64,000 nt of DNA from CAIKBL01 sp050247235 (GCA_050247235.1 JBFWUN010000017.1:1-64000); one strand, 5' to 3'. Numbered from the stretch's first letter, positions 23,804 to 32,801 are shown. The notes: generated by a model not told the origin, from the letters alone. A program made the numbers and translations.

Positions 23804-24739
23804 TCAGCACTCCGCGCCGATTTCGCGCAGGATGCGAGCAGCGCCGCGTTCTAGCAAGTGATGTGCGAGTTCGCGCCCGAGCGCGGCACCGGCGGCGCGC
23901 GCTCCCCTGCGCATGCCGCGGACCTGTTCGCGGCCGTCGAGACTGGCCACCAGCGCTTCCAGTTCGAGCGTTTCGCCATCCAGGCGGGCATGCCCTGCGA
24001 TCGGCACCTGGCAGCCTCCCTGCAGCGTCTCGTTCAGCGCGCGTTCGGCCGCGAGCGCATCCCACGCCTCCGTGTCCAGGAGCGGTGCGATCAGGGACTC
24101 GATCCACGCGTCTCCGCGCCGGCATTCGATACCGATGATCCCCTGACCCACCGCCGGCAACAGCCGCGGACTCGCGAAATACTCCGTCACGTGGTCTGCC
24201 AGCCCGAGCCGGCGCAGGCCAGCGGCGGCGAGTACGATGCCGTCGAACTCGCCGCGCTGGAGCTTCTCGAGGCGGGTCGTGACATTGCCGCGCAGATCAC
24301 GCAGTTCGAGATCGCCGCGCAGCGCCAGCAGCTGGCTGCGTCGACGCAGGCTGGAGGTTCCCACCACTGCGTCGGGACGCAGGGTCGCCAGGGTCGCGCC
24401 GTCGCGCGCGACCAGGCAGTCGCGTGGATCTTCGCGCGCGAGCACCGTCGGAATATGCAGCGCGTCCGGCAGTTCGACCGGCACGTCCTTCATCGAATGC
24501 ACGGCGAGGTCGGCCGCGCCCGCGAGCATCGCCTGCTCGAGTTCCTTGATGAACAGCCCCTTGCCGCCGATCTTCGCGAGCGGTGTGTCGAGGATACGAT
24601 CACCCGCGGTCTTCATCACCACCAGCTCGATGGGCAGTCCGGGATGCAGGTCGCGCAGGCGGGCGCGCACGTGCTCGGCCTGCCACAGCGCGAGTCGGCT
24701 GCCTCGGGTCGCGATCCGGATAGGAGGAGAAGCGTTCAA
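23804..24739 (-). CDS. hemC: Hydroxymethylbilane synthase (porphobilinogen deaminase)
   Basis: A 311-residue enzyme building the linear tetrapyrrole. IRIATRGSRLALWQAEHV at the N-terminus, HSMKDVP (about residues 80-86), GTSSLRRRSQL and RGNVTTRLEKL are conserved. The cofactor-attachment loop near residue 241 reads NETLQGGCQVPIAG, with the catalytic Cys present. The start is a TTG at 24739: no ATG or GTG lies in frame before the conserved RIATRGS, and no strong Shine-Dalgarno precedes it. It is the first gene of the hemCDXY operon and is divergent from gshB. Confidence 0.95.
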   Translation of the reverse strand: MNASPPIRIATRGSRLALWQAEHVRARLRDLHPGLPIELVVMKTAGDRILDTPLAKIGGKGLFIKELEQAMLAGAADLAVHSMKDVPVELPDALHIPTVLAREDPRDCLVARDGATLATLRPDAVVGTSSLRRRSQLLALRGDLELRDLRGNVTTRLEKLQRGEFDGIVLAAAGLRRLGLADHVTEYFASPRLLPAVGQGIIGIECRRGDAWIESLIAPLLDTEAWDALAAERALNETLQGGCQVPIAGHARLDGETLELEALVASLDGREQVRGMRRGARAAGAALGRELAHHLLERGAARILREIGAEC

Positions 24740-24861
24740 CGGAGACGATCCGGGTGGGTTGCGGGCGGACGCCCCGACGGTTCAGTTATGCGTCGGGCGT
24801 ATGCTAAGGTGTCGATTCATGCCGGGCAACCGGCCTTCCGCCGAGTCGTGACGAGCGAGCC

Positions 24862-25821
24862 ATGACCATCAAGCTCGGGGTCATCATGGACCCCATTGAC
24901 GCGATCAACCCCAAGAAGGACACCACGCTCGCTCTGATGCTCGCCGCCCGGCGGCGCGGCTGGGAGCTCCACTACATGGAGCTCGGTGACCTGACGCTGC
25001 GTGACGGCCACGCGCGCGCGTGCACGCGGCCACTCGAGGTGCACGACGACACGAAGCACTGGTTCGATTTCACAGGGGATCCATGCGCGCGCGAACTGCG
25101 CGACCTGGACGTGATCCTGATGCGCAAGGATCCGCCGTTCGACACCGAGTACATCTTCGCAACCTACCTGCTGGAGCGCGCACAGCACGCGGGGTCGCTG
25201 GTGGTCAACGATCCGCGCTCGCTGCGCGACGCCAACGAGAAACTCTTCACGGCATGGTTCGCCGACGTCTGCCCGCCGACACTGGTCGCGCGGCGCCACG
25301 ACGAGATCCGCGCGTTCGCCGCCGAGTTCGGCGACATCGTGGTCAAGCCGCTGGACGGCATGGGCGGATCGTCGGTGTTCCGCATCCAGCAGGGGGATCC
25401 GAACACGAGCGTGATCCTGGAGACGCTGACCGCGCACCAGAGCCGCTACTGCATGGCACAGAAGTACCTGCCCGCGATTGTCGACGGCGACAAGCGTGTG
25501 CTGGTCATCGACGGCGAGCCGGTGCCGTACGCGCTCGCGCGTATTCCCGCCGCCGGCGAACTGCGCGGCAACCTCGCGGCCGGCGGACGTGGCGAGGGTC
25601 GTGCGCTGACTGCGCGCGATCTCGAAATCTGCGCACGCGTCGGTGCGGAACTGCGGTCGCGCGGACTGCTGTTCGTCGGACTCGACGTGATCGGGGACTA
25701 CCTGACCGAAATCAATGTCACCAGCCCCACTTGCGTGCGCGAACTCGAATCACAGTTCGGGATCCCGATCGCCGATCGGCTGATGACCGCGATCGCGACG
25801 AGGCTGGTCGCGCGGAGCTGA
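24862..25821 (+). CDS. gshB: Glutathione synthetase
   Basis: A 319-residue ATP-grasp ligase joining gamma-glutamylcysteine and glycine. It has the GshB opening (KLGVIMDPIDAINPKKDTTLAL), the RKDPPFDTEYIFATYLLE segment, the VVKPLDGMGGSSVFR glycine loop and the C-terminal FVGLDVIGDYLTEINVTSPT metal and substrate site. The length is standard. The gene opens the cluster gshB-tonB-yqgE-ruvX-pyrR-pyrB-pyrC', the same order as around PA0401-PA0407 in Pseudomonas. Confidence 0.95.
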   Translation: MTIKLGVIMDPIDAINPKKDTTLALMLAARRRGWELHYMELGDLTLRDGHARACTRPLEVHDDTKHWFDFTGDPCARELRDLDVILMRKDPPFDTEYIFATYLLERAQHAGSLVVNDPRSLRDANEKLFTAWFADVCPPTLVARRHDEIRAFAAEFGDIVVKPLDGMGGSSVFRIQQGDPNTSVILETLTAHQSRYCMAQKYLPAIVDGDKRVLVIDGEPVPYALARIPAAGELRGNLAAGGRGEGRALTARDLEICARVGAELRSRGLLFVGLDVIGDYLTEINVTSPTCVRELESQFGIPIADRLMTAIATRLVARS

Positions 25822-25825
25822 CCGC

Positions 25826-26854
25826 GTGTCCACGCTGATATTCGAGCCGCGCGCGCTGCCCGTGCCCTACCCGGTGGTCACGCCGGGCGATCGCCTCGCG
25901 CTGACCTTGTGTATTGCGGTCATCATGCACGCGATGATCATCCTGGGCGTGAGCTTCGCGCCGGAGCCGCCCGCGCGGCTGCGCCCGGAAGGGCTCGAAG
26001 TGACGCTCGTCGCGCAGAAGGCGCCGGCACCGCCGGACAATCCCGAGATGCTCGCGCAGGCGAATGCCGCCGGCGGCGGCGAGCTGGCGCCGGGCGCGCG
26101 ACCGTCGTCACCGATCGTCGCGCCCGTTCCGGCACCTGCCGCCGAGATTGCGGCCGCGGCGCCACCCGCGGGAACACCGGCAGAGCGCTCGCCGCTTCCG
26201 TTCGAACCCCGCCCGCCGGCGCGAACCCCGCAGGCTTCCACGCAGGATGCGCCGCGCGCAACGCCTGCGCCCGCCAAGCTGGTGAAGCCGGCGCCGGTGG
26301 CGAAGCTACGCGATGCGCCTGCGCAACGGCAGGAGGCACCACGGGAGACCGCGCCCACCCCCGCCGCCGATGACGCGCCGCCTGCCGCCGACGACGCACC
26401 TGACCTGCCTTCCGCCCAGCAGCTCATCACCCGGTCGTTCGCGATGGCGAGCCTGCACGCGGAGCTCCAGCAGAAACTGGAGACCAAGGCGAGCCGGCCG
26501 CGCACGAAGTACGTCTCGGCCTCCACGCAGGAATTCAAGTATGCCGCGTACATGGAGGCGTGGCGCCAGAAGGTGGAACGCATCGGCAACCTGAACTACC
26601 CGGACGAGGCGCGCCGTCGCAAACTGTCCGGAGCGTTGCTGCTCGACGTCTCGCTGAAACCCGACGGCACGGTGCTCGAAATCATCGTCCGGCGGTCATC
26701 CGGCCATCGCGTCCTGGACGACGCCGCGGTGCGCATCGTCGAACTCGCGGGACCTTTCGCGCCGTTCCCGGAGGAGATCCGGCGCGAGGTGGATATCCTG
26801 CACGTCACCCGCACCTGGAAATTTCTCAGCAGCGAAACCTTCCAGGCACAGTAG
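25826..26854 (+). CDS. tonB: Energy transducer TonB
   Basis: A 342-residue protein with one N-terminal membrane helix (about residues 27-45, LCIAVIMHAMIILGVSF). A long periplasmic linker very rich in Pro and Ala covers about residues 50-190. The C-terminal TonB fold is present (YPDEARRRKLSGALLLDVSLKPDG and VRRSSGHRVLDDAAVRIVE). The GTG start with GGAG about 9 bases upstream lies 4 bases after the gshB stop. The orthologous position in Pseudomonas holds tonB3, linked to twitching motility, so a role beyond iron uptake is possible. No exbB or exbD is adjacent. Confidence 0.88.
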   Translation: MSTLIFEPRALPVPYPVVTPGDRLALTLCIAVIMHAMIILGVSFAPEPPARLRPEGLEVTLVAQKAPAPPDNPEMLAQANAAGGGELAPGARPSSPIVAPVPAPAAEIAAAAPPAGTPAERSPLPFEPRPPARTPQASTQDAPRATPAPAKLVKPAPVAKLRDAPAQRQEAPRETAPTPAADDAPPAADDAPDLPSAQQLITRSFAMASLHAELQQKLETKASRPRTKYVSASTQEFKYAAYMEAWRQKVERIGNLNYPDEARRRKLSGALLLDVSLKPDGTVLEIIVRRSSGHRVLDDAAVRIVELAGPFAPFPEEIRREVDILHVTRTWKFLSSETFQAQ

Positions 26855-26922
26855 TGCCGCGCAGTGCCGGAACGCGCGGAAGTTCCTTGTCAGGTTCCGG
26901 TCCCGGGAACCATACTGAAATC

Positions 26923-27483
26923 ATGGATACGCTCGATCTCACGAACCACTTCCTCATCGCGATGCCCGCGCTCGACGATCCCAACTTCTCGCGCACCGTG
27001 ACCTACGTGTGCGCACACAACGAGGAGGGCGCGATGGGAATCGTGATCAACCGGCCGCTCAACATCGAGCTCGGCGAAGTGTTCGCGCAGATGGAGCTGG
27101 AGTCGGACGACCCCGGCATCAACGCCTGCCCCGTGTTCCAGGGCGGGCCGGTACACCGGGATCGCGGGTTTATCATTCACCGCCCTGCCCGCGACTGGGG
27201 TTCGACAATCCGCGTGACGGAAGACATCGCCATCTCGACGTCGCGGGAGATCCTGGCTGCCATCTCGCGAGGGGAAGGGCCGCCCGACATGCTCATTGCG
27301 CTCGGCTATGCCGGGTGGGCGGCCGGCCAGCTGGAGGAGGAAATCGCGCGCAACGCGTGGCTGTCCGGTCCAGCCGACCTGGAGATCATCTTCAAGGCGC
27401 CGCCGGAGCAGCGCTGGGCGCGCGCCGCGGCCCGACTGGGGGTTGATCTCGCTCGCCTGTCCAGCGAAGTGGGACACGCGTGA
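26923..27483 (+). CDS. yqgE: YqgE/AlgH family protein
   Basis: A 186-residue cytoplasmic protein of the DUF179 family. Conserved segments: LTNHFLIAMPALDDPNFSRTVTYVCAHNEEGAMGIVINRPL at the N-terminus and VFQGGPVHRDRGFIIH in the middle. The family has no firm biochemical role; in Pseudomonas it was once reported as an alginate regulator. The ATG at 26923 begins directly before the conserved core. The stop overlaps the GTG of ruvX by 4 bases. Confidence 0.92.
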   Translation: MDTLDLTNHFLIAMPALDDPNFSRTVTYVCAHNEEGAMGIVINRPLNIELGEVFAQMELESDDPGINACPVFQGGPVHRDRGFIIHRPARDWGSTIRVTEDIAISTSREILAAISRGEGPPDMLIALGYAGWAAGQLEEEIARNAWLSGPADLEIIFKAPPEQRWARAAARLGVDLARLSSEVGHA

Positions 27484-27905
27484 GCAGCGCGTCGCCGGAC
27501 TCGACGGTCCTGGGATTCGACTACGGCGAGAAGCGAATCGGGGTCGCGGTAGGACAGACCGTGACGCGCACCGCGACCGCGCTGTGCACCCTCCCGGCGC
27601 GCGCGGGGCAGCCGGACTGGGTGCGCGTGCAGGCGCTGCTCGATACCTGGCGTCCGGAGTGCGTGGTAATCGGCCTGCCCGGTACCGCCGACGGCGCACC
27701 GCATCCGCTCGCCGCCGCGATCCGCCGCTTCGGCCGCCGGTTGCACGGCCGGTTCGGGCTCGCCGTCGAGTACGTCGATGAACGCCTGTCCTCGCACGAA
27801 GCTGCCGCAAGGTGCGCCGGCGATCCCGCCCGCATCGACGCGATCGCGGCGAGCCTCATCCTCGAAACCTGGCTCGCGGAACATCGCCCGGAGCATGCCG
27901 CATGA
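27480..27905 (+). CDS. ruvX: Holliday-junction resolvase-like RuvX (YqgF)
   Basis: A 141-residue RNase H-fold protein. The N-terminal VLGFDYGEKRIGVAVG carries the first catalytic Asp, a central Glu-containing YVDERLSSHEAA segment follows, and the C-terminal RIDAIAASLILETWL provides the last acidic residue. Family members act in pre-16S rRNA 5'-end processing and have been linked to recombination. The GTG start overlaps yqgE and the stop overlaps pyrR (ATGA), so this part of the cluster is one coupled operon. Confidence 0.93.
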   Translation: MSSASPDSTVLGFDYGEKRIGVAVGQTVTRTATALCTLPARAGQPDWVRVQALLDTWRPECVVIGLPGTADGAPHPLAAAIRRFGRRLHGRFGLAVEYVDERLSSHEAAARCAGDPARIDAIAASLILETWLAEHRPEHAA

Positions 27906-28408
27906 AACCCCGCTTTGACATCGACGAACTCATCGACCAGCTCGCGGTACAGGTGCGCCGCATGCTCGACGCCGAGGAGATCGCGCAACCCGCGCTGATC
28001 GGAATCCGCACCGGCGGCGTCTGGATTGCGCGCCGGCTGCGCACGCTGCTGCGCATGACCGAGCCGCTCGGCGAGCTGAATATCGCGTTCTACCGGGATG
28101 ACTTCAGCCGCATCGGGATCCATCCGACGGTGGAGCCCTCCAAGCTGCCGTTCGCGGTGGACAACCGCGATCTCGTGCTCGTCGACGACATCCTCTACAC
28201 GGGTCGCACGGTGCGGGCGGCAATGAACGAAATTTTCGATTACGGGCGGCCACGCTCGATCAAGCTCGTTGTGCTGTTCGATCGGAGTGGGCGTGAGCTG
28301 CCCATCCAGGCGGACGTCGTCGGCGCGCATCTCAAGCTCAAGCCGCGCGAGCATGCCAAGCTCACGGGCCCCGACTCGCTGGCACTGGAGATCCATCGCG
28401 GCCGCTGA
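27902..28408 (+). CDS. pyrR: PyrR-type bifunctional regulator/uracil phosphoribosyltransferase
   Basis: A 168-residue type I phosphoribosyltransferase. The PRPP loop is VLVDDILYTGRTVRAAM; the N-terminal ALIGIRTGGVWIARRL and the flexible FYRDDFSR segment are PyrR-like. In Gram-positive bacteria PyrR controls attenuation by binding RNA; in Pseudomonas the homologue beside pyrB influences its expression. The 53-base gap before pyrB is too short for a large attenuator, and none was recognised. The ATG overlaps the ruvX stop by 4 bases. Confidence 0.88.
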   Translation: MKPRFDIDELIDQLAVQVRRMLDAEEIAQPALIGIRTGGVWIARRLRTLLRMTEPLGELNIAFYRDDFSRIGIHPTVEPSKLPFAVDNRDLVLVDDILYTGRTVRAAMNEIFDYGRPRSIKLVVLFDRSGRELPIQADVVGAHLKLKPREHAKLTGPDSLALEIHRGR

Positions 28409-28448
28409 ACGAGACCGGCGTCACCTGTGTTCGCCGGATCGATTGGCC

Positions 28449-28454
28449 TACAAT
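28449..28454 (+). promoter_or_regulatory. Possible -10 element of pyrB
   Basis: TACAAT lies in the 53-base pyrR-pyrB gap, 8 bases before the pyrB start codon. It would leave almost no leader if used. No convincing -35 was found. Confidence 0.3.
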
Positions 28455-28461
28455 AGGCGCG

Positions 28462-29448
28462 ATGCAGAGCGGCAATCTCCAACTCGACGCGCGCGGCCGG
28501 CTCCGGCATTTCCTGGCGATCGAGGGACTTTCCCGCGCGCTCCTCACGCAGATCCTGGACACCGCCGAGCGCTTCGCGCCGGTTGGCGATCGCGCGGTGA
28601 AGAAGGTTCCCCTGCTGCGTGGCAAGACGGTCGCCAACCTGTTCTTCGAGCCGAGCACCCGCACGCGCACCACGTTCGATCTCGCTGCCAAACGATTGTC
28701 GGCAGATGTACTCAACCTGAACATCGAGGCAAGCTCCACCCGAAAGGGGGAGTCGCTCGGCGACACGCTGCGCAACCTCGAGGCCATGCAATGCGACATG
28801 TTCGTCGTGCGACACCAGGCGAGCGGCGCGGCCGATTTCATTGCGCGCCAGGTGGCGCCGCACATCAGTGTGATCAACGGGGGCGACGGGCGCCATGAGC
28901 ACCCGACGCAGGCGATGCTGGACGTGTTCACGATCCGGCGCCTCAAGCGGGGCTTCGAACATCTCACGGTGGCGATCGTCGGCGACGTCGCGCATTCGCG
29001 TGTCGCACGCTCGGAGATCCACGCGTTACGCATCCTCGGCGTGCCCGAAATCCGCGTCGTGGGGCCGAAGACACTGATCCCGGTGGGGATCGGCGACATG
29101 GGTGTCACGGTGATGCACCAGGTCGAAGACGGCGTCCGCGGTGCCGACGTCGTGATCATGCTGCGCCTCCAGCAGGAGCGCATGCAGAGCGCACTGCTCC
29201 CAAGCGCACATGAATATTTCCGGGAATACGGCCTGACCCCCGCGCGCCTGCGGCTGGCGGCGAAAGATGCGATCGTCATGCACCCGGGCCCGATCAACCG
29301 CGGTGTGGAAATCGACAGCGCGGTGGCCGACGGCGGGCAGTCCGTGATCCTCCAGCAGGTCACCTACGGCATCGCGGTACGCATGGCGGTGATGTCGATG
29401 GTGGTCGAAACCCAATCGGTCACGCAGGACGACACGGATGGGGATTAG
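28462..29448 (+). CDS. pyrB: Aspartate carbamoyltransferase catalytic subunit
   Basis: A 328-residue enzyme of pyrimidine synthesis, joining carbamoyl phosphate and aspartate. The carbamoyl-phosphate loop FEPSTRTRTTFDLAAKRL, the SSTRKGESLGDTLRNLEAM lysine loop, INGGDGRHEHPTQAMLD, and the C-terminal MHPGPINRGVEID are all present. It is followed, with an 11-base overlap, by the dihydroorotase homologue pyrC', the pattern of class A ATCases in Pseudomonas, where the two proteins form a dodecamer. Confidence 0.95.
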   Translation: MQSGNLQLDARGRLRHFLAIEGLSRALLTQILDTAERFAPVGDRAVKKVPLLRGKTVANLFFEPSTRTRTTFDLAAKRLSADVLNLNIEASSTRKGESLGDTLRNLEAMQCDMFVVRHQASGAADFIARQVAPHISVINGGDGRHEHPTQAMLDVFTIRRLKRGFEHLTVAIVGDVAHSRVARSEIHALRILGVPEIRVVGPKTLIPVGIGDMGVTVMHQVEDGVRGADVVIMLRLQQERMQSALLPSAHEYFREYGLTPARLRLAAKDAIVMHPGPINRGVEIDSAVADGGQSVILQQVTYGIAVRMAVMSMVVETQSVTQDDTDGD

Positions 29449-30727
29449 GATTGTGGGCGCGCGCGCGCTCGATCCGGCGTCGGGAACGGATGAGCTCGCG
29501 GACATTTTCGTGCAGGGCGGCGCGATCGTCGGCATCGGTCGCGCACCGCGTGGCTTCAAGGCGCGGCGCGAGATCGCGGCGCCAGGATGCATCGTGGCGC
29601 CGGGCCTGGTGGACCTCGGCGCGCGGCTGCGTGAACCGGGGTACGAACACAAGGCGACCATCGCGAGCGAGGCGCGCGCCGCCGTGCGTGGCGGCGTCAC
29701 CACGCTCTGTGCAATGCCGGACACCAACCCGATCCTCGATACCCCCGCGGTGCTCGAACAGATCCACCATTGCGCAGGTGCCGCGCGCGCCGCGCGCGTG
29801 ATGTGCATCGGGGCGCTGACCGTGGGGCTGGACGGCGAGGTGCTCGCCGAGATGCACGCGCTGAAGGCGGCCGGCTGCGTGGGCGTCACCAACCTGGAAC
29901 GCACGGTCAAGGACACCGCCGTGCTCAAGCATGCGCTTGCGTATGCTGCGAGCGCGGACCTGACCGTCTTCCTGCACAGCGAGGACTACTGGCTCGGGCG
30001 CCAGGGCCACATGCACGAAGGCGCGACGAGCACGCGGCTGGGCATCCCCGGGATCCCCGGCGCGGCCGAGGTGATCGGACTGCATCGCGATCTGACGCTG
30101 GTGGCGGATACCGGCGCGCGTGCGCACCTGTGCCGCGTGACGAGCGGAGATGCGCTGAAACCGATCATCGACGCGCGCCGGGCAGGACTGCCGGTGACCG
30201 CCGATACCGCCCTGCTGAACCTCCTGTTCACGGACGAGGACGTCCGTAACTTCGACGCCAACTTCCACGTTCGGCCGCCGTTGCGCGGCACGCGTGACCG
30301 CGCCGCGCTGCGCCAGGGCATTCGACGCGGCGTGCTCGATGCCATCGGCGCCTATCACGAGCCGCACGATGCCGATGCGAAGGCCGCGCCGTTCGCGCTC
30401 GCCGAACCCGGCGCCTCCACGCTGGACACCTTTCTGCCGGCGCTGCTCGGGCTCGTCGAGAAAGGCGCATTCGACCTGCGCACCGCGTTCGTCGCGGCCA
30501 GCCTGGCACCGAACCGGATCCTGGGGTTGCCCGGCGGACGGCTCGAAGTCGGTGCGCCGGCCGATCTCTGCGTGTTCGATCCGGACGAAACCTGGGAGGT
30601 TGCGCCGCCGGACCTCGCGAGCTCGGGCCGCAACAATCCACTGCTCGGCGAACGGATGCGGGGGCGCAACCGGCTCACGCTGGTCGGCGGCAACGTCGTG
30701 TTCGACGCGCTGGGCCGACGCACGTGA
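29438..30727 (+). CDS. pyrC': Non-catalytic dihydroorotase homologue (PyrC', ATCase-associated)
   Basis: A 429-residue amidohydrolase-fold protein that lacks the metal site. Where active dihydroorotases have PGxxDxHxHxREPG, this reads PGLVDLGARLREPG: both histidines are gone. The late Asp-His (usually TDHAPH) has become AYHEPHD, and the middle His motif is reduced to HLCR. The overall length and the substrate-handling segments (AMPDTNPILDTP, FLHSEDYW) are kept and the frame is intact. Such pseudo-dihydroorotases are required structurally for ATCase in Pseudomonas, and this one overlaps pyrB. The cell must have an active pyrC elsewhere. It overlaps the next gene by 4 bases. Confidence 0.88.
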   Translation: MGIRIVGARALDPASGTDELADIFVQGGAIVGIGRAPRGFKARREIAAPGCIVAPGLVDLGARLREPGYEHKATIASEARAAVRGGVTTLCAMPDTNPILDTPAVLEQIHHCAGAARAARVMCIGALTVGLDGEVLAEMHALKAAGCVGVTNLERTVKDTAVLKHALAYAASADLTVFLHSEDYWLGRQGHMHEGATSTRLGIPGIPGAAEVIGLHRDLTLVADTGARAHLCRVTSGDALKPIIDARRAGLPVTADTALLNLLFTDEDVRNFDANFHVRPPLRGTRDRAALRQGIRRGVLDAIGAYHEPHDADAKAAPFALAEPGASTLDTFLPALLGLVEKGAFDLRTAFVAASLAPNRILGLPGGRLEVGAPADLCVFDPDETWEVAPPDLASSGRNNPLLGERMRGRNRLTLVGGNVVFDALGRRT

Positions 30728-31608
30728 ACGCGCCGGTCGATCGGTCCCATCGCGGCACCATCCTGCTCGAGGACGCGACCGTCGTCACCGTGACCGCGCA
30801 CGCGGCGGGGCAGACGAGCCTGCGATTGCGCGCGCCCGGAATCGCCGCGCGCTGTGCGCCCGGGGTCTTCGTCCACCTGCGCTGCGAACCTCGACTCGCG
30901 ATGCGCCGACCGATGTCGGTGATGCGGGTCGATCGTGACGCCGGCACGTTCGACATCCTGTTCAAGACGCACGGAACCGGGACAGAGGCACTCGCGCACC
31001 GCGCCGCCGGCGAGACGTTGAGCGTGCTCGGACCGATCGGTCGGCCATTCAGGCTGGCCCGCTATCGACCGCGACCGCTGCTCATCGGTGGCGGGGTGGG
31101 GATCCCGCCGATGATCTACCTCGCCGACCACCTGCGTCGGATTGACGGCGTCACGCCGCTGGTGCTGATGGGTTCCGAGATACCGTTTCCGTTCACGCCG
31201 CAGCCGTCGCGCATCCTGGTGCCGGGCGTGCCGGCGCCGGTCATCGCGGCGATGCCGTTGCTCGAGGATTGGGGGATCGCGAGTCGGCTGGCCAGCCAGC
31301 AGGGATTCGCCGGCTGTTTCGAAGGGTTCGTGACCGAACTGGCGGCGCACTGGATTGCACAAAGCGGCGCGGCACGCGAAGACATCGAGATCTTCGCGTG
31401 TGGCCCGACCCCGATGCTGAAAGCGGTCCAGCAGGTCGCCGCGCGCTGCGGCGTGCCGGCAGAGATCTCGCTGGAGGAGTACATGGCTTGTGCGGTCGGC
31501 GGCTGCGCGGGTTGCACCGTGCGCATCGAGACGCCGGCCGGCCCGGCCATGAAGCGCGTCTGCGTCGATGGCCCGGTGTTCGACGCGGCGGCCGTCGTGC
31601 TGCCCTGA
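30724..31608 (+). CDS. pyrK: PyrK-like FAD/[2Fe-2S] electron-transfer protein
   Basis: A 294-residue ferredoxin-NADP reductase-fold protein. The flavin motif MRRPMSVMR is in the N-terminal barrel, the nucleotide-binding GGGVGIPPMIYLADHL in the middle, and a C-terminal iron-sulfur site reads CAVGGCAGC followed about 15 residues later by a fourth Cys in KRVCVDGPVF. This is the layout of PyrK, which passes electrons from class 1B dihydroorotate dehydrogenase to NAD. The GTG start overlaps pyrC' (GTGA). No pyrD lies in the window, and most gammaproteobacteria use a quinone-linked PyrD without PyrK, so the partner is unclear. Confidence 0.82.
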   Translation: MNAPVDRSHRGTILLEDATVVTVTAHAAGQTSLRLRAPGIAARCAPGVFVHLRCEPRLAMRRPMSVMRVDRDAGTFDILFKTHGTGTEALAHRAAGETLSVLGPIGRPFRLARYRPRPLLIGGGVGIPPMIYLADHLRRIDGVTPLVLMGSEIPFPFTPQPSRILVPGVPAPVIAAMPLLEDWGIASRLASQQGFAGCFEGFVTELAAHWIAQSGAAREDIEIFACGPTPMLKAVQQVAARCGVPAEISLEEYMACAVGGCAGCTVRIETPAGPAMKRVCVDGPVFDAAAVVLP

Positions 31609-31654
31609 GGAATGGCGCGGGCTTGCGCACGGGACCCCCGGCACCGGGTTGACG

Positions 31655-31674
31655 CACCCCGAGGTCCTCGGGTG
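31655..31674. terminator. Hairpin between convergent pyrK and ychF
   Basis: CACCCCGAG-GTC-CTCGGGTG folds into an eight-pair stem with one bulged C, in the 93-base gap between convergent genes. There is no T-tract on either strand. Confidence 0.3.
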
Positions 31675-31701
31675 TCGGGGCAATCGGCCGATGCGTGGCG
31701 A

Positions 31702-32793
31702 TCAGACGTTGAAGCGGAAGTGCATCACGTCGCCATCCTGCACCACGTATTCCTTGCCTTCGAGGCGGAGCCGGCCGGCGGACTGCGCGCCCGTCTCGCC
31801 CTTGTACGCGATGAAGTCCTCGTACGCGATGACTTCCGCACGGATGAAGCCGCGTTCGAAATCCGTGTGAATGACACCGGCCGCCTGCGGCGCCGTGGCA
31901 CCGCGCGGAATGGTCCACGCCCGGCATTCCTTGGGTCCGGCCGTGAAGTAAGTCTGCAGGCCGAGCAGCGTGTAGCCTGCCCGGATCACGCGGTTCAAAC
32001 CGGGTTCGTCGATGCCGAGTTCCTGCAGGAACTGCGCCTGTTCGGCGTCGTCGAGCGCGGCGAGTTCCGCCTCGAGCTGGGCACAGATGACGACGCACTG
32101 CGCGCCTTGCGCGGCAGCGAGCGCAGCGACCTTCGCGGTATGCGCGTTGCCGGCGAGATCGTCCTCCTTGACGTTGGCGACAAACAGGACCGGCTTGGCA
32201 GTCAGCAGCTGCAGCGGGCGGATCGCGGCGAGTGCGGCTTCGTCGAGATCCTGGTTGCGGATCGGGATCACCTGGTCGAGTCCGGCCCGCACGCCTTCGA
32301 GGACGGAGACGCGTTGCCGCAGTTCCTTGTCACCGGACTTCGCCTGTTTGGCCGCGCGATCGATCGCACGCGTCACCGATTCCAGGTCGGCGAGCGCAAG
32401 TTCGGTCTCGATTACCTCGATGTCAGCCGCCGGTTCCACTCGTCCAGCCACGTGCACGATGTTGTCGTCCTCGAAGCAGCGCACGACATGCGCGATCGCC
32501 TGGGTCTCACGGATGTGTGCGAGAAACTGGTTGCCGAGCCCTTCGCCCTGCGCGGCGCCGGCGACGAGTCCCGCGATGTCGACGAACTCCATCGTCGTGG
32601 GGATGACCTGCTTGGGCTCGACGATCCCGGCGATGGCGGTCAGGCGCGGATCCGGCATCGGCACGATGCCGACGTTCGGGTCGATCGTGCAGAAGGGATA
32701 ATTCTCGGCAGCAATTGCCGCTTTCGTCAGCGCGTTGAAAAGGGACGACTTGCCGACGTTCGGCAGGCCGACGATGCCACATTTGAAACCCAT
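31702..32793 (-). CDS. ychF: Redox-regulated ATPase YchF (Obg family)
   Basis: A 363-residue P-loop protein. G1 is GLPNVGKSSLFNAL, G3 lies in VDIAGLVAGAAQGEGLGNQFL, and NVKE replaces the canonical NKxD, explaining the family preference for ATP. The C-terminal TGS domain (GLQTYFTAGPKECRAWTI to MHFRFNV) is complete. YchF binds ribosomes and affects oxidative-stress responses. It lies 8 bases downstream of pth, the usual gammaproteobacterial pairing. Confidence 0.95.
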   Translation of the reverse strand: MGFKCGIVGLPNVGKSSLFNALTKAAIAAENYPFCTIDPNVGIVPMPDPRLTAIAGIVEPKQVIPTTMEFVDIAGLVAGAAQGEGLGNQFLAHIRETQAIAHVVRCFEDDNIVHVAGRVEPAADIEVIETELALADLESVTRAIDRAAKQAKSGDKELRQRVSVLEGVRAGLDQVIPIRNQDLDEAALAAIRPLQLLTAKPVLFVANVKEDDLAGNAHTAKVAALAAAQGAQCVVICAQLEAELAALDDAEQAQFLQELGIDEPGLNRVIRAGYTLLGLQTYFTAGPKECRAWTIPRGATAPQAAGVIHTDFERGFIRAEVIAYEDFIAYKGETGAQSAGRLRLEGKEYVVQDGDVMHFRFNV

Positions 32794-32801
32794 GGGGACC
32801 T

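Noticed and set aside
23003..24739. hemC/hemD shadow open frames on the plus strand longer than 300 codons
   Set aside because: In G+C-rich genes the antisense frames stay open by codon bias. They lack family signatures and ribosome sites.
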